A DNA stretch of 64,000 nt, taken from assembly GCF_900105045.1 (NCBI RefSeq), contig NZ_LT629739.1, positions 4,154,001-4,218,000 of the forward strand, written 5' to 3'. The stretch comes from Brevibacterium picturae (lineage in GTDB: Bacteria; Actinomycetota; Actinomycetes; Actinomycetales; Brevibacteriaceae). The notes beneath the pieces are model-generated. The model had not been told where the DNA came from, ran no database searches, and saw nothing but the letters and a program-made list of their open reading frames with translations. The number at the start of each line of letters is the position of its first letter. Within the stretch, counting starts at the first letter, position 1. The position numbers were made by a program, and so were the translations under genes. Below are positions 24,734 through 35,961 of the stretch, one piece after another.

Positions 24734-26865
24734 TGACCTCAGAACGTCCCCTGCCAGCCATCGGCCACAGGCCGGATGTCACGCGCACCGTTGCCCCGTT
24801 TGAAGTCGTCTCCGAATACTCTCCCTCCGGTGATCAGCCCACCGCGATCACCGAGATCTCGGACCGGCTCGACCAGGGTGAGCGGGACATCGTCCTGTTG
24901 GGCGCCACCGGTACCGGCAAGTCTGCGACCACAGCCTGGCTGATTGAACAGGTTCAGCGCCCGACCCTGATCATGGCGCCGAACAAGACCCTGGCCGCTC
25001 AGCTGGCCAATGAGTTCCGACAGCTGCTGCCCAACAACGCGGTCGAATACTTCGTCTCCTACTACGACTACTATCAGCCCGAGGCCTACGTCCCACAGAC
25101 CGACACCTTCATCGAGAAGGACTCCTCCGTCAACGATGAGGTCGAACGCCTGCGCCACTCCGCGACGAACTCCCTGCTCACCCGCCGTGATGTCGTCGTG
25201 GTCTCGACCGTGTCCTGCATCTACGGTCTGGGCACGCCAGAAGAATACGTCGATCGGATGGTGACTCTGCAGCGAGGCGAGCAGTGCGACCGCGACGAAC
25301 TCCTCAAACGCTTCGTGTCGATGCAGTATGCCCGCAACGACATGGCATTCACCCGCGGCACCTTCCGCGTCCGAGGCGACACCGTTGAGATCATCCCGCA
25401 GTATGAGGAGCTGGCCCTGCGGATCGAGTTCTTCGGCGACGAGATCGAAACTCTCCAGACACTGCACCCTCTGACCGGCGAGATCGTCCGGGAGGAGGAG
25501 ACGATCCATGTCTTCCCGGCCTCGCATTATGTTGCCGGTGAGAACCGGATGGGGCGCGCCGTCAGCGAGATCGAGGACGAGCTGCAGACCCAGCTGAGCG
25601 AATTCGAGTCGCAGAACAAGCTCCTCGAAGCCCAACGCCTGAAGATGCGTACGACCTACGACCTCGAGATGATGGAGTCGATGGGCTTTACCTCCGGCAT
25701 CGAGAACTATTCCCGGCACATCGATGGACGCCCTGCCGGATCGGCGCCGAACTGTCTGCTCGACTACTTCCCCGAGGACTTCCTCCTCGTCATCGACGAA
25801 TCCCACGTCACGGTGCCGCAGATCGGCGGCATGTACGAAGGAGACATGTCCCGCAAGCGCACTCTGGTCGAACATGGGTTCCGCCTTCCCAGCGCGATGG
25901 ACAACCGGCCCCTGAAATTCGACGAGTTCCGTGAACGCATCGGACAGGCAGTGTACCTGTCCGCGACCCCCGGCAATTTCGAGCTGGGCAACTCCCACGG
26001 ATACGTCCAGCAGATCATCCGACCCACCGGTCTCGTCGACCCGGAGATCGTCGTCAAACCGACCAAGGGACAGATCGACGACCTGCTCGACGAGATCAGA
26101 ACGCGCGTCGACGACCAGGAGAGAGTCCTGGTCACCACGCTGACGAAGAAGATGGCCGAGGACCTCACGGACTATCTCCTCGAACACGATGTGCGAGTGC
26201 AGTATCTGCACTCAGACGTCGACACTCTCCGTCGCGTCGAGCTCCTCACGGAGCTCAGAGCCGGCGAGTTCGACGTCCTGGTGGGAATCAATCTCCTGCG
26301 CGAGGGCCTTGACCTGCCCGAAGTCTCTCTCGTGGCCATCCTCGACGCCGACAAGGAAGGTTTCCTCCGGTCAGCCACCTCACTGATCCAGACGATCGGT
26401 CGCGCGGCTCGTAACATCAACGGCCAGGTCCACATGTACGCCGACACCATCACTCGGTCCATGCGTGAGGCCATCGACGAGACCGACCGCCGACGTGAGA
26501 TACAGGTCGCGCACAACAAGGAACACGGCATCGACCCCGCGCCCCTGGTCAAGAAGATCGCCGATATCACCGAACGACTGCAGCGAGAGGACGCGGACAC
26601 CCGTGAGCTGCTCACCGAATTCGACTACGGCAAGGGCAAACGCGGGTACAACTCGACGTTGACCGACGAACAGCGCCAGGCGGCAGGCCAGGCGGGTTCC
26701 CTGCGCCCACCGGCAGCGGACCTGACCGAGCTGATCGAGTCACTGACCTCGCAGATGCACACGGCCGCAGCGGAGCTGCAGTTCGAACTCGCCGCCCGCC
26801 TGCGCGACGAACTCTCAGACCTGAAGAAGGAACTGCGGCAGATGAAACAAGCAGGGCACGCCTGA
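24733..26865 (+). CDS. uvrB: excinuclease ABC subunit B
   Basis: This 710-residue helicase-like subunit verifies damage and loads UvrC in nucleotide excision repair. It shows the P-loop GATGTGKS (57-64), the beta-hairpin [21 protein letters not shown] that inserts between strands, the DESH box in [18 protein letters not shown], the helicase motif [31 protein letters not shown] and QTIGRAARN. The C-terminal UVR motif ([36 protein letters not shown]) contacts UvrC. It is separate from uvrA by about 4 kb but belongs to the same repair cluster. Confidence 0.98.
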   Translation: MTSERPLPAIGHRPDVTRTVAPFEVVSEYSPSGDQPTAITEISDRLDQGERDIVLLGATGTGKSATTAWLIEQVQRPTLIMAPNKTLAAQLANEFRQLLPNNAVEYFVSYYDYYQPEAYVPQTDTFIEKDSSVNDEVERLRHSATNSLLTRRDVVVVSTVSCIYGLGTPEEYVDRMVTLQRGEQCDRDELLKRFVSMQYARNDMAFTRGTFRVRGDTVEIIPQYEELALRIEFFGDEIETLQTLHPLTGEIVREEETIHVFPASHYVAGENRMGRAVSEIEDELQTQLSEFESQNKLLEAQRLKMRTTYDLEMMESMGFTSGIENYSRHIDGRPAGSAPNCLLDYFPEDFLLVIDESHVTVPQIGGMYEGDMSRKRTLVEHGFRLPSAMDNRPLKFDEFRERIGQAVYLSATPGNFELGNSHGYVQQIIRPTGLVDPEIVVKPTKGQIDDLLDEIRTRVDDQERVLVTTLTKKMAEDLTDYLLEHDVRVQYLHSDVDTLRRVELLTELRAGEFDVLVGINLLREGLDLPEVSLVAILDADKEGFLRSATSLIQTIGRAARNINGQVHMYADTITRSMREAIDETDRRREIQVAHNKEHGIDPAPLVKKIADITERLQREDADTRELLTEFDYGKGKRGYNSTLTDEQRQAAGQAGSLRPPAADLTELIESLTSQMHTAAAELQFELAARLRDELSDLKKELRQMKQAGHA

Positions 26866-26902
26866 TCGGACCCGCGTGCAGGTGCGCGAGCATCGGCACG
26901 AC

Positions 26903-26908
26903 TATACT
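26903..26908 (+). promoter_or_regulatory. -10 box of terC transcript
   Basis: TATACT is a near-consensus -10. The implied transcription start near 26915 lies just before the riboswitch fold. No clear -35 is visible. Confidence 0.6.
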
Positions 26909-26914
26909 GGTAAG

Positions 26915-27061
26915 GCTGGCGAAAGGGAGTATCCCGTCCATCCGTGCTCGTCACCACGATCCATAGAGGGTCCGGGCTCGGAGCGCACGCCGCCACTGCC
27001 TCAGTGGTCATAGCGTGGGAGAGACTTTCGGCACGGATACATCACCGAACCCTTTGAAAGG
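26915..27061 (+). promoter_or_regulatory. yybP-ykoY (Mn2+) riboswitch with expression platform
   Basis: The 5' conserved segment CGAAAG-GGAGTA (from 26920) and the 3' segment GAGAGA-CTTTCG (27019-27030) form the P1 helix (CGAAAG with CTTTCG). They bring together the GGAGTA and GAGA loops that bind Mn2+ in this class. The 3' P1 strand can alternatively pair with the Shine-Dalgarno: CTTTC 27025-27029 with GAAAG 27056-27060. TTCGG 27027-27031 can also pair with CCGAA 27045-27049. Metal binding should therefore free the ribosome binding site. The downstream TerC gene fits the known regulon. Confidence 0.78.
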
Positions 27062-27066
27062 CATCC

Positions 27067-28128
27067 ATGGATATCCTGTCCTCCACGCTCGCAGCCGGCG
27101 GAAACGCCGCAGCTGGGAGTGAGTCTCCGATCCCCGCGTGGTTCATGATCACCTCAGGCATCGTCGTGGTCGCGATCCTCGTCCTCGACCTCCTCCTCGT
27201 CGTCAAGCGGCCCCACACTCCGTCGATGAAGGAAGCGGGCATCTGGGTCGCCTTCTACGTGACTCTGGCCCTCATCTTCGCCGGTGCCCTCTTCGCCATC
27301 GGAGATGCCCAGCACGGCAGCGAGTTCCTCACCGGTTGGCTGCTCGAATACTCGCTGAGCATCGACAACCTGTTCGTGTTCATCATCATCATGGGCAGCT
27401 TCTCAGTCCCGCGGAAGTATCAGCAGGAAGTCCTCATGGTGGGCATCATCATCGCCATCGTCTTCCGCGGCATCTTCATCCTGGCCGGTTCTGCGATCAT
27501 CACCGCGTTCGTCGAAGTCTTCTTCATCTTCGGCATCTTCCTCCTCATCGTCGCGTATCGACAGGCGTTCAGCGATGATGACGATGGCGACGGGGAGAAC
27601 GCCTTCATCCGGTTCCTGCGCAAACGGATCAACGTCGTCGACGAATACCACGGCAACAGCCTGCGCGTGACGATCGAGGGCAAGAAGTTCTGGACGCCCA
27701 TGTTCATCGTCTTCATCGCGATCGGTTCCACCGACGTCATGTTCGCGCTCGACTCGATACCGGCGATCTTCGGCGTCACGCAGAACACATTCCTGGTCTT
27801 CACCGCGAACGTCTTCGCTCTGATGGGTCTGCGCCAGCTCTACTTCCTACTCGGAGGGCTTGTCGACAAGCTCATCTATCTCCACTACGGAATCGCGGCG
27901 ATCCTCGCCTTCATCGGCGTCAAGCTCTTCATCCACGCTCTCCACGAATCGGACTTCGAGTTCCTGTCGTGGGGCTCCGCAATCCCCGAGGTGCCGACGT
28001 GGCTGTCGTTGGGCTTCATCGTCGTTGCCATGGCGGTGGCGACGCTCGCCTCCTTGGCGAAGATGAAGAAAGACGGCATCCCCATCCGTGGGGGCAGCTC
28101 CCAAGAGTCGGAGGACTCGCAGGACTGA
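27067..28128 (+). CDS. TerC family integral membrane protein, probable Mn2+ exporter
   Basis: This 353-residue protein has about eight to nine transmembrane helices. The TerC core is visible: EYSLSIDNLFVFIIIMG with the conserved acidic SxDN motif, and later GSTDVMFALDSIPAIFGVT with the second Asp motif, followed by RQLYFLLGGL and YGIAAILAFIGVKLF. Alx/TerC proteins of E. coli and Bacillus export manganese. The Mn2+-type riboswitch directly upstream supports that role here. ATG 27067 follows GAAAGG at 27056-27061. The C-terminus is a short charged cytoplasmic tail. Confidence 0.92.
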   Translation: MDILSSTLAAGGNAAAGSESPIPAWFMITSGIVVVAILVLDLLLVVKRPHTPSMKEAGIWVAFYVTLALIFAGALFAIGDAQHGSEFLTGWLLEYSLSIDNLFVFIIIMGSFSVPRKYQQEVLMVGIIIAIVFRGIFILAGSAIITAFVEVFFIFGIFLLIVAYRQAFSDDDDGDGENAFIRFLRKRINVVDEYHGNSLRVTIEGKKFWTPMFIVFIAIGSTDVMFALDSIPAIFGVTQNTFLVFTANVFALMGLRQLYFLLGGLVDKLIYLHYGIAAILAFIGVKLFIHALHESDFEFLSWGSAIPEVPTWLSLGFIVVAMAVATLASLAKMKKDGIPIRGGSSQESEDSQD

Positions 28129-28140
28129 TCATGCGGCTGC

Positions 28141-28212
28141 GCCACGACCGCGAATCAGAGCAGTCGTGGCAACTGTGCGCGGGTGTCCGCCCGAACGGGG
28201 ACACCCGCGCAC
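28141..28212. terminator. double hairpin between convergent terC and yciI
   Basis: Two adjacent perfect stems are visible: GCCACGAC (28141-28148) with GTCGTGGC (28163-28170), and GTGCGCGGGTGTCC (28175-28188) with GGACACCCGCGCAC (28199-28212). They lie between the stop codons of convergent genes and probably act in both directions. Confidence 0.75.
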
Positions 28213-28219
28213 GCAGTTC

Positions 28220-28510
28220 TCAGCTCTGGGAGAATGGGCCGAAGACCGGGGTCCACTCTCGAATGATCGTTTCGTCGATCACGCCGATCGACGCATAGGG
28301 GTCGGTCGCCAACAGGCGTTCGATCTCTACCCGGTCGGCGGCCTGCAGAAGCAGCAGACCTCCGGGAACGGGTTCATTGTCCAGTGGCCCCGAGGCCAGA
28401 ACGGTTCCGGCTTCGTGCAGTTCGGCCTGCCACGCGCGATGGGCAGGTCGTGATTCCATCCGGGTGTCTGTATCCGGTCCATAGACATAGTTGACGGCGA
28501 AAACCGGCAT
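28220..28510 (-). CDS. YciI family protein
   Basis: This 96-residue protein has the small ferredoxin-like YciI fold: MPVFAVNYVYGPDTDTRMESRPAHRAWQAELHEAGTVLASGPLD at the N-terminus with the conserved His/Asp region, and the RLLATDPYASIGVIDETIIREWTPVFG end. Its biochemical role is unknown in most species; members act as small dehydrochlorinase-like or muconolactone-isomerase-like enzymes. The ATG at 28510 has GGAG at 28518-28521 on the minus strand. A longer reading of the frame would run into the divergent helicase gene. Confidence 0.88.
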   Translation of the reverse strand: MPVFAVNYVYGPDTDTRMESRPAHRAWQAELHEAGTVLASGPLDNEPVPGGLLLLQAADRVEIERLLATDPYASIGVIDETIIREWTPVFGPFSQS

Positions 28511-28576
28511 CTGAAACTCCTGAGGTTCGATCAATAGGATGGACATCAGTCTAAACGGAAAGGTCTGTGCATAGCT

Positions 28577-31111
28577 GTGGTGCGGTTGCAGGAGATCCCA
28601 GCGGAATTCGCTGATGAAGACGCAGTGTACGAGGCCTTCGGCCGGTACTGCGAAGAGCTCGGAATCGAACCGTACCCGGCCCAGGATGAAGCCATCCTCG
28701 ACATTCTGGCCGGCGACAACACGATCGTGGCCACACCCACGGGCTCGGGCAAGTCCCTTGTCGCGCTGTTCGCCCTCTACCAATCATTCACCCGCGGGAT
28801 CCGGGCCTATTACACCGCACCCCTGAAAGCGCTGGTGAGCGAGAAGTTCTTCTCCCTCATCGATGCCTTCGGACCTGAGAACGTCGGCATGATCACCGGA
28901 GATTCAACGGTCAACGGCGACGCACCCGTCATCTGTGCGACGGCCGAGATCCTCGCGAACCAGGCACTGCGGGAAGGCGGTCTGGTCGACGCGGGCATGG
29001 TCGTCATGGACGAATTCCACTATGTCGCCGATCCCTCTCGTGGCTGGGCCTGGCAGGTGCCCCTGCTCGAGATGCCCCAAGCGCAGTTCGTGCTCATGTC
29101 GGCCACACTCGGCGACACGAGTGAAATCTGCCGCACCATGGAAGACACCACCGGTCGCGACAGCTCCGTCGTCACCTCGGCGACTCGACCGGTCCCTCTC
29201 GACTACGAATACTCCACCGAGACTCTCTCCGACACACTGCGCTTCCTGGTGCGCAACGACAAAGCTCCCGTCTACGTCGTGTCCTATTCCCAGGCCGGCG
29301 CCATCGATCTGGCCACAGGGCTGCTGTCCGTCGACCTGGCATCGAAGGACCAGAAAGCTGCGGTCGCGGAAGCCATCAAGGGATTCACCTTCGCGAAGGG
29401 ATTCGGGCAGAGTCTGCGAAAACTGCTGCTCCACGGCGTCGGCGTCCACCACGCCGGCATGCTGCCGAAATATCGCAGGCTTGTCGAACAGCTCGCACTC
29501 AAAGGTCTGCTGTTGGTCATCTCGGGCACAGACACACTCGGCGTCGGCATCAACGTCCCGATCCGTTCCGTGCTGCTGACCGGGCTGACGAAGTTCGACG
29601 GTCGGAGAATGCGCAAACTCAGCGTCCGCGAATTCCAACAGCTGGCCGGCCGCGCCGGTCGTGCCGGGTTCGACACCCGCGGCTACGTCATCGCCCAGGC
29701 GCCCGAGCATGTCATCGAGAATATGCGCGCCGAGGCCAAAGCGGCCAACGCGGCCAACGCGGACAAGAAAAAGAAGAAGGTCAAGAAGAAATCAGCCCCG
29801 GCCGGGTTCGTCGGCTGGTCGGAGGAGACCTTCACCAAACTCATCGAATCACAGGCCGAATCCCTGCGCTCACGCATGAAGATCGATCATTCGACGATCC
29901 TCAACCTGGTCGCACGCCCCGGCTCGAATGTGGCGACGATCAGCGACTTCATCGACAAGACCCACGAGAGCCGGGAACGCCATCTCGACCTCAAGCTCAC
30001 AGCTCTGAGAATCGGTCGCTCGCTCATCAATGCCGGACTCATCGAAATGCGGGGCGACGAACTGGTGCCGACCACGGATCTGGGACCGCAGTTCGCCCTC
30101 AACCAGCCACTGGCCCCGTTCGTGCTTGCCGGACTCGAACTGCTCGACACGGAGTCGGAGACCTATGCTCTCGACGTGGTCTCGCTCGTCGAATCCACCA
30201 CACCGGTGCCGTTTCCCGTCCTCAAGGGCCAACTCGATCGGATCAAGAAGGACACTCTGGCCGAACTCAAGGCAGATGGTCTCGAATACCCCGAGCGCAT
30301 GGCCATCCTTGACGAGATCGAAGGACCGAAGCCCCTGGCAGAGATTCTCGAGCCCGCCTTCGAGCACTTCATCGAAGCCCACCCGTGGCTGCGAGCCGGG
30401 AACTTCGAACCGAAGTCGGTCGTGCGCGACATGATCGAACAGGCGATGGGCTTCACCCAGTTCATCGGCTACTACAGTCTCACCCGGGTCGAAGGCAGCC
30501 TGCTGCGCTACCTCACCGATGTGTTCCGCGCACTGACGCACAATGTCCCTGCCGACGAGAGGACGGACGAACTCTCGACCATCATCGAATGGCTGGGAGA
30601 GACGATCGCGAGAACCGACTCGTCCCTGCTCGACGAATGGCGGACCCTGCAGGGGCTGTCCCCGACGGACTTCGCGGACGAGGAGCTGCCCGACCTCGAC
30701 CGCAAATTCTCGGACAACGCGAGGGTCTTCACCGCCGAAGTGCGCAATGCGCTGTTCCATCGGGTGCTGCTGGCCGAACGCGCCGACTACGCAGAGCTGG
30801 GTCGGCTCGATGCCGACGGCGGCTTCGACGCCGATGCCTGGGAAGACGCGATCGAGGACTTCTACGACGAATACGGCGACCTCCTCACGGATGGGAAGGC
30901 CAGAGGGAAGGAATATATCTCGATCGAACATGGTTCACAGACCTGGACCGTCCGTCAGACCTTGGCCGATCCCGATGACAACAAGGACTGGGCCATCGAC
31001 GCCGAGGTGGACGTGCCCGCCAGCGACGAAGCCGGAGACATCGTGCTCCGGATCCTCGCGGTCGGTGAGATCAGCGCCCGTCCCCATTCGAGCAATGTCA
31101 GTGCCGAGTAA
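28577..31111 (+). CDS. Ski2-like DEAD/DEAH-box helicase (DUF3516 type)
   Basis: This 844-residue superfamily 2 helicase has Walker A ATPTGSGKS (52-60), YYTAPLKALVSEK, the DEFH box in VVMDEFHYVADPSRGW, LMSATLG, VHHAGMLPKYRRLVEQLALKGLLLVISGTDTLGVGINVPIRSV and the QLAGRAGRAG motif VI. The C-terminal half (about 430-844) is the actinobacterial DUF3516-like region. A lysine-rich loop (DKKKKKVKKKSA) follows the RecA2 domain and may bind nucleic acid. RNA turnover or DNA repair are both plausible; its place before uvrA is conserved in actinobacteria. GTG 28577 or 28580 is used, with only a distant GGAAAGG at 28557. Confidence 0.88.
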   Translation: MVRLQEIPAEFADEDAVYEAFGRYCEELGIEPYPAQDEAILDILAGDNTIVATPTGSGKSLVALFALYQSFTRGIRAYYTAPLKALVSEKFFSLIDAFGPENVGMITGDSTVNGDAPVICATAEILANQALREGGLVDAGMVVMDEFHYVADPSRGWAWQVPLLEMPQAQFVLMSATLGDTSEICRTMEDTTGRDSSVVTSATRPVPLDYEYSTETLSDTLRFLVRNDKAPVYVVSYSQAGAIDLATGLLSVDLASKDQKAAVAEAIKGFTFAKGFGQSLRKLLLHGVGVHHAGMLPKYRRLVEQLALKGLLLVISGTDTLGVGINVPIRSVLLTGLTKFDGRRMRKLSVREFQQLAGRAGRAGFDTRGYVIAQAPEHVIENMRAEAKAANAANADKKKKKVKKKSAPAGFVGWSEETFTKLIESQAESLRSRMKIDHSTILNLVARPGSNVATISDFIDKTHESRERHLDLKLTALRIGRSLINAGLIEMRGDELVPTTDLGPQFALNQPLAPFVLAGLELLDTESETYALDVVSLVESTTPVPFPVLKGQLDRIKKDTLAELKADGLEYPERMAILDEIEGPKPLAEILEPAFEHFIEAHPWLRAGNFEPKSVVRDMIEQAMGFTQFIGYYSLTRVEGSLLRYLTDVFRALTHNVPADERTDELSTIIEWLGETIARTDSSLLDEWRTLQGLSPTDFADEELPDLDRKFSDNARVFTAEVRNALFHRVLLAERADYAELGRLDADGGFDADAWEDAIEDFYDEYGDLLTDGKARGKEYISIEHGSQTWTVRQTLADPDDNKDWAIDAEVDVPASDEAGDIVLRILAVGEISARPHSSNVSAE

Positions 31112-31124
31112 TACAGTGGTCAGG
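31112..31124 (+). promoter_or_regulatory. -10 box of uvrA, leaderless
   Basis: TACAGT (31112-31117) overlaps the upstream stop region and lies six bases before GTG 31124. An ATG follows directly at 31127. There is no Shine-Dalgarno. Confidence 0.5.
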
Positions 31125-33997
31125 TGATGAAAACTAACAGCGGTGAGCAGTCGGCAGGCGTGTCACATCTCGACACTCTGTGGGTCAAGGGCGCGCGCGC
31201 CCATAACCTCAAGAACGTGGAGATCGCTCTGCCCCGCGACTCCATGGTCGTCTTCACGGGTCTCTCGGGGTCGGGGAAGTCATCCTTGGCCTTCGACACG
31301 ATCTTCGCCGAGGGGCAGCGCCGCTATGTCGAGTCGCTGTCCTCGTACGCCCGGATGTTCCTGGGCCAGATGGACAAACCCGATGTCGATTTCATCGAAG
31401 GCCTGTCACCGGCGGTGTCGATCGATCAGAAGTCGACCTCCCGCAACCCCCGATCCACGGTCGGCACCATCACCGAGGTGCACGACTTCCTGCGCCTGCT
31501 GTGGGCTCGGATCGGCGTGCCGCACTGTCCCGTGTGCGGTGAGATCATCACGAAGCAGACCCCGCAGCAGATCGTCGATCAGCTGCTCGAGCTCGAGGAC
31601 AGGACGAAGTTCCTCGTCCTGGCCCCCATCGTCCGATCCCGCAAGGGTGAGTTCGTCGACCTCTTCACCGAACTGCAGGCCAAAGGATTCGCCCGCGCCA
31701 TCGTCGATGGTGAGCAGGTCAGCCTCAGCGAACCGCCCACCCTGGAGAAGCAGTACAAGCACACGATCTCCGTGGTCGTCGATCGTCTCGTGGCCAAGCC
31801 GGGTCTGCGCCCTCGTCTGACCGACTCCGTCGAAACTGCACTCGGCCTCGCCGACGGACGCATCGATGTCGAGATGGTCGATGAGGGCGTGACCCGAACG
31901 TTCTCCGAACACATGTCCTGCCCGAACGAGCACCCGTTGGCAATCGACGAGATCGAACCTCGGGCATTCTCCTTCAACTCGCCCTTCGGTGCGTGCCCCA
32001 CATGCGACGGCATCGGTACGCGGCTGCAGGTCGATGAGACTCTCGTCGTTCCGGATGAAGACCAGAGCCTCGGCGAGGGAGCGATCGCCCCCTGGGCAGG
32101 CGGAAAACAGGTGACGAAGTACTTCAATCGTCTCCTCAAGGGCCTCGGAGACGAACTGGGCTTCGACATGGCGACGGCGTGGAAGGACCTGCGGAAGTCG
32201 GACAAATCAGCGATTCTGACCGGCAAGGACTACAAGGTCCACGTCAAGTACAAGAACCGGTTCGGGCGCGAACGCACGTACTCGACCGGATTCGAAGGCG
32301 TCTACCAGTACATCCAGCGCAAGCACGAGGAGACCGAGTCGGACTGGTCGCGGGAACGCTACGAGTCCTACATGCGCGAGATCCCCTGTGCCAGCTGCAA
32401 CGGTGCCCGACTGAAGCCGGAGATTCTGGCCGTCAGAGTCGGCGGCAAATCGATCGCCGAGGTCTCTGAGATGGCACTCGACGAATCCGCTGAATTCCTC
32501 TCACAGCTGGAACTCGACGCCCGCGATGCTGCCGTGGCGGCTCAAGTGATGAAGGAGATCAATGCCCGACTGGGCTTCCTCCTCGACGTCGGACTCGACT
32601 ACCTCAGCCTCAACCGGCCCGCCGGCTCCCTGTCCGGCGGTGAGGCCCAGCGCATCCGACTGGCCACTCAGATCGGCTCGGGCCTCGTCGGGGTGCTCTA
32701 CGTCCTCGACGAACCCTCGATCGGTCTCCACCAGCGTGACAACAGGCGACTCATCGAGACCCTGAACAAGCTCAAGGAGCTCGGCAACACCCTCATCGTC
32801 GTCGAACACGACGAGGACACCATCGAATCGGCCGATTGGATCGTCGACATCGGCCCCGGCGCAGGCGAGCACGGGGGAGAGGTCATCTACTCCGGACCGG
32901 TTCCCGGACTCAAAGACGCCGACCGGTCCATCACCGGCGACTACCTCGCCGGACGCCGAGCCATCCAGGTCCCGACGACCCGTCGGCCGGTGGACAAGGA
33001 CCGTGTCGTCACGGTCGAAAAGGCCGTCGAGAACAACCTCCGCGACGTCACAGTCTCCTTCCCCCTCGGCGTGCTCACCGCCATCACCGGTGTCTCGGGC
33101 TCCGGCAAATCGACCCTGGTCAACGAGATCCTCTACACCCAGATGGCAAACGTCCTCAACGGTGCCTCACAGGTGCCGGGCAGGCACAAGAGAGTCACCG
33201 GGCTGGACAATCTCGACAAGGTCGTCCACGTCGACCAATCGCCGATCGGTCGCACCCCACGGTCCAATCCCGCGACCTACACCGGCGTCTTCGACCGCAT
33301 TCGGCGCCTGTTCGCAGAGACCGAATCGGCAAAGGTCCGCGGCTACCAGCCGGGCAGGTTCTCCTTCAACGTCAAGGGCGGGCGCTGTGAGAACTGCAGC
33401 GGCGACGGCACGATCAAGATCGAGATGAACTTCCTGCCCGACGTCTTCGTGACCTGCGAGGTCTGCGGGGGAGCACGGTACAACAGGGAGACCCTTGAAG
33501 TGACGTTCAAGGGCAAGTCCATCGCCGAGGTGCTCGAGATGCCCATCGAACAGGCGGCAGAGTTCTTCGCGGCGATCCCCGCCATCTCCCGTCACCTGAA
33601 TACCCTGGTCGAGGTCGGCCTGGGCTATGTTCGACTGGGCCAGCCCGCGACCACGCTCTCCGGTGGTGAAGCCCAGCGCGTCAAGCTTGCGGCCGAACTC
33701 CAGAAGCGCTCCCGAGGCCGCAGCGCCTACGTTCTCGACGAACCGACCACGGGACTGCACTTCGAAGACATCGCGAAGCTGTTGAGCGTCCTGCAGGGCC
33801 TCGTGGAAAAGGGCAACACGGTCATCGTCATCGAGCACAACCTCGACGTCATCGGCAATGCCGACCACGTCATCGACCTGGGTCCCGAGGGCGGACGCGG
33901 CGGCGGCCAGATCATCGCAGAGGGAACCCCGGAGGAGGTCGCCGACAACAAGGCCAGCCATACCGGGCGGTTCCTCAAAGTGATGCTCGATGGCTGA
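31124..33997 (+). CDS. uvrA: excinuclease ABC subunit A
   Basis: This 957-residue ABC-type DNA damage sensor has two ATPase modules: [14 protein letters not shown] near the N-terminus and [13 protein letters not shown] in the second half, each with its [10 protein letters not shown] signature and DEP box. Zinc-module cysteines are visible in [20 protein letters not shown] and CEVCGG. In the first module a C-x3-H (CPNEH) replaces the usual CxxC, as in other actinobacteria. Start is GTG 31124, or the ATG one codon later. It overlaps uvrC by eight bases, so A and C are made together. Confidence 0.98.
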   Translation: MMKTNSGEQSAGVSHLDTLWVKGARAHNLKNVEIALPRDSMVVFTGLSGSGKSSLAFDTIFAEGQRRYVESLSSYARMFLGQMDKPDVDFIEGLSPAVSIDQKSTSRNPRSTVGTITEVHDFLRLLWARIGVPHCPVCGEIITKQTPQQIVDQLLELEDRTKFLVLAPIVRSRKGEFVDLFTELQAKGFARAIVDGEQVSLSEPPTLEKQYKHTISVVVDRLVAKPGLRPRLTDSVETALGLADGRIDVEMVDEGVTRTFSEHMSCPNEHPLAIDEIEPRAFSFNSPFGACPTCDGIGTRLQVDETLVVPDEDQSLGEGAIAPWAGGKQVTKYFNRLLKGLGDELGFDMATAWKDLRKSDKSAILTGKDYKVHVKYKNRFGRERTYSTGFEGVYQYIQRKHEETESDWSRERYESYMREIPCASCNGARLKPEILAVRVGGKSIAEVSEMALDESAEFLSQLELDARDAAVAAQVMKEINARLGFLLDVGLDYLSLNRPAGSLSGGEAQRIRLATQIGSGLVGVLYVLDEPSIGLHQRDNRRLIETLNKLKELGNTLIVVEHDEDTIESADWIVDIGPGAGEHGGEVIYSGPVPGLKDADRSITGDYLAGRRAIQVPTTRRPVDKDRVVTVEKAVENNLRDVTVSFPLGVLTAITGVSGSGKSTLVNEILYTQMANVLNGASQVPGRHKRVTGLDNLDKVVHVDQSPIGRTPRSNPATYTGVFDRIRRLFAETESAKVRGYQPGRFSFNVKGGRCENCSGDGTIKIEMNFLPDVFVTCEVCGGARYNRETLEVTFKGKSIAEVLEMPIEQAAEFFAAIPAISRHLNTLVEVGLGYVRLGQPATTLSGGEAQRVKLAAELQKRSRGRSAYVLDEPTTGLHFEDIAKLLSVLQGLVEKGNTVIVIEHNLDVIGNADHVIDLGPEGGRGGGQIIAEGTPEEVADNKASHTGRFLKVMLDG

Positions 33998-35849
33998 CCC
34001 AGCGTCCTACCGCCCGGCCACGGGCAGCATTCCCACCTCGGCGGGGGTCTACAAATTCCGGGACCCCGACCGGCGGGTGATCTACGTCGGGAAGGCGAAG
34101 AACCTCCGCAATCGGCTGAACTCGTACTTCTCGAATCCCGCGCAGCTGCATCCGCGCACCTCGACGATGGTCCACACGGCCGCCTCGGTGGAATGGACCG
34201 TCGTCGACACAGAAGTCGAAGCACTGCAGCTCGAGTGGACATGGATCAACGAGTTCAATCCGCGGTTCAATGTCATGTTCCGCGACGACAAGTCCTACCC
34301 GTACCTCGCGATCACGATGAACGACGAGGTGCCCCGGGCCTTCATCACGCGCGGCAAACGCCGCAAGGGTGTGAAGTACTTCGGGCCCTTCGCCCAAGTG
34401 TGGGCGATCAAGGACACGCTCGACTTGCTGCTGCGGGCCTTCCCCATGCGCACCTGCACTGCGGGAGTGTACAGACGAGCCGAACGCAGCGGACGTCCCT
34501 GCCTGTTGGGCTACATCGACAAATGCGCTGCCCCCTGTGTGGGCCAGATCAGTGTGGAAGGTCATAAGGACCTCGCCCGCAGCATCTCCGACTTCATGTC
34601 CGGCAACACCGGACGCTTCATCAGCTACCGGCAGAAGGAGATGGCCGCGGCCGCGGAGGAGCTCGACTACGAACGGGCGGCTCGACTGAGAGACGAGGTC
34701 ACCGCGCTGCAGAAGGTGCTCGACAAGTCGGCAGTCGTCCTCTCCGTCAACGCCGACTGCGATGTGTTCGCCCTGGTCACCGAGGAACTCGAAGCCTCAG
34801 TGCAGGTCTTCCACGTCCGTCAGGGACGCATCCGCGGACAGCGCGGCTGGATCATCGAACGCTCCGATGATCACACCCCGGCCGAACTCACCACCGACTA
34901 CCTCCGGCAGGCGTACACGGGACTTGATGCGGACGCGATTCCCCGCGAGATCCTGGTCGACACGGTCCCTGCCGACATCGCCTCGCTCGAGAGCTGGCTG
35001 AGCGAACAGCGCGGGTCCAGGGTCACCGTTCGGGTCCCGGAACGAGGTGAGAAGAAGGCCGTTCTCGAGACTGTGAGCAAGAACGCGAAAGAGGCCCTGC
35101 TCCAGCACAAGCTCAAACGCTCCTCCGATCTGACCACCCGCAGCACCGCGCTCAAGGAGATCCAGGAGTATCTGACCCTGCCCGAAGCGCCTCTGCGCAT
35201 CGAATGCATCGACATCTCTCACACCCAGGGCTCCAATGTCGTGGCCTCACTCGTGGTGTTCGAAGACGGACTCGTGAAGAAGCGCGACTACCGTCACTTC
35301 GCCATCCACGGTGAAGCCGCAAACGATGACACGGCTTCGATGTACGACGTCGTCTCACGGCGATTCAGCCGCTACCTCGAGCAGATGAGCTCCGATGAAC
35401 CCGATGAACGCTTCGGGTACCGCCCCAGCCTCCTCGTCGTCGACGGAGCCGGCCCTCAGGTGACAGCGGCCACCAGAGCGCTCCACGACCTGGGCATCGT
35501 CGACATCTCTGTGGTGGGCTTGGCCAAACGGCTCGAAGAGGTCTGGGTGCCAGATGATCCGTTCCCTGTCATCCTGCCGCGCAACTCCGAGGGACTGTTC
35601 CTCATGCAGCGCCTGCGCGATGAAGCTCACCGCTTCGCCATCAGCTACCACCGCTCGAAACGGGCGAAGGCGATGACCAGCTCCGTCCTCGACGACATCT
35701 CGGGCCTCGGCGAGTCCAAACGGACCGCGCTGCTGCGTCATTTCGGCTCGGTGAAGAAGGTTCGTGCGGCGAGCGTCGACGAACTCTGCGAGGTCCAGGG
35801 CATCGGACCGGCCCTGGCCGAGAAGGTCGCGGCGGCTCTCGCCGACTGA
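33990..35849 (+). CDS. uvrC: excinuclease ABC subunit C
   Basis: This 619-residue dual-incision nuclease starts with a GIY-YIG domain ([28 protein letters not shown]) for the 3' cut. A UVR motif follows ([27 protein letters not shown], about residue 220-240), then the RNase H-like domain for the 5' cut ([24 protein letters not shown] and [12 protein letters not shown]). Two C-terminal HhH motifs ([24 protein letters not shown] and [14 protein letters not shown]) end the protein. ATG 33990 lies inside the end of uvrA. The length is normal. Confidence 0.98.
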   Translation: MADPASYRPATGSIPTSAGVYKFRDPDRRVIYVGKAKNLRNRLNSYFSNPAQLHPRTSTMVHTAASVEWTVVDTEVEALQLEWTWINEFNPRFNVMFRDDKSYPYLAITMNDEVPRAFITRGKRRKGVKYFGPFAQVWAIKDTLDLLLRAFPMRTCTAGVYRRAERSGRPCLLGYIDKCAAPCVGQISVEGHKDLARSISDFMSGNTGRFISYRQKEMAAAAEELDYERAARLRDEVTALQKVLDKSAVVLSVNADCDVFALVTEELEASVQVFHVRQGRIRGQRGWIIERSDDHTPAELTTDYLRQAYTGLDADAIPREILVDTVPADIASLESWLSEQRGSRVTVRVPERGEKKAVLETVSKNAKEALLQHKLKRSSDLTTRSTALKEIQEYLTLPEAPLRIECIDISHTQGSNVVASLVVFEDGLVKKRDYRHFAIHGEAANDDTASMYDVVSRRFSRYLEQMSSDEPDERFGYRPSLLVVDGAGPQVTAATRALHDLGIVDISVVGLAKRLEEVWVPDDPFPVILPRNSEGLFLMQRLRDEAHRFAISYHRSKRAKAMTSSVLDDISGLGESKRTALLRHFGSVKKVRAASVDELCEVQGIGPALAEKVAAALAD

Positions 35850-35961
35850 ACTCGCGGCCCTCGCGGACCGACAGTTCGGCAGGCGCTGAGCCCGCTGGGC
35901 GACATCTGCTCTAGAGTGGTTCTCGACAGCTGTCTTCAACCGCGCAGCCCAAGGAGGACGT

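Noticed and set aside
28141..28212. Double hairpin as a small RNA gene
   Set aside because: Its position between two convergent stop codons is explained by termination in both directions, and I see no promoter.
29740..29810. Frameshift or insertion in the helicase at the Lys-rich stretch
   Set aside because: The frame continues normally on both sides; a basic loop is a plausible natural element of this helicase type.
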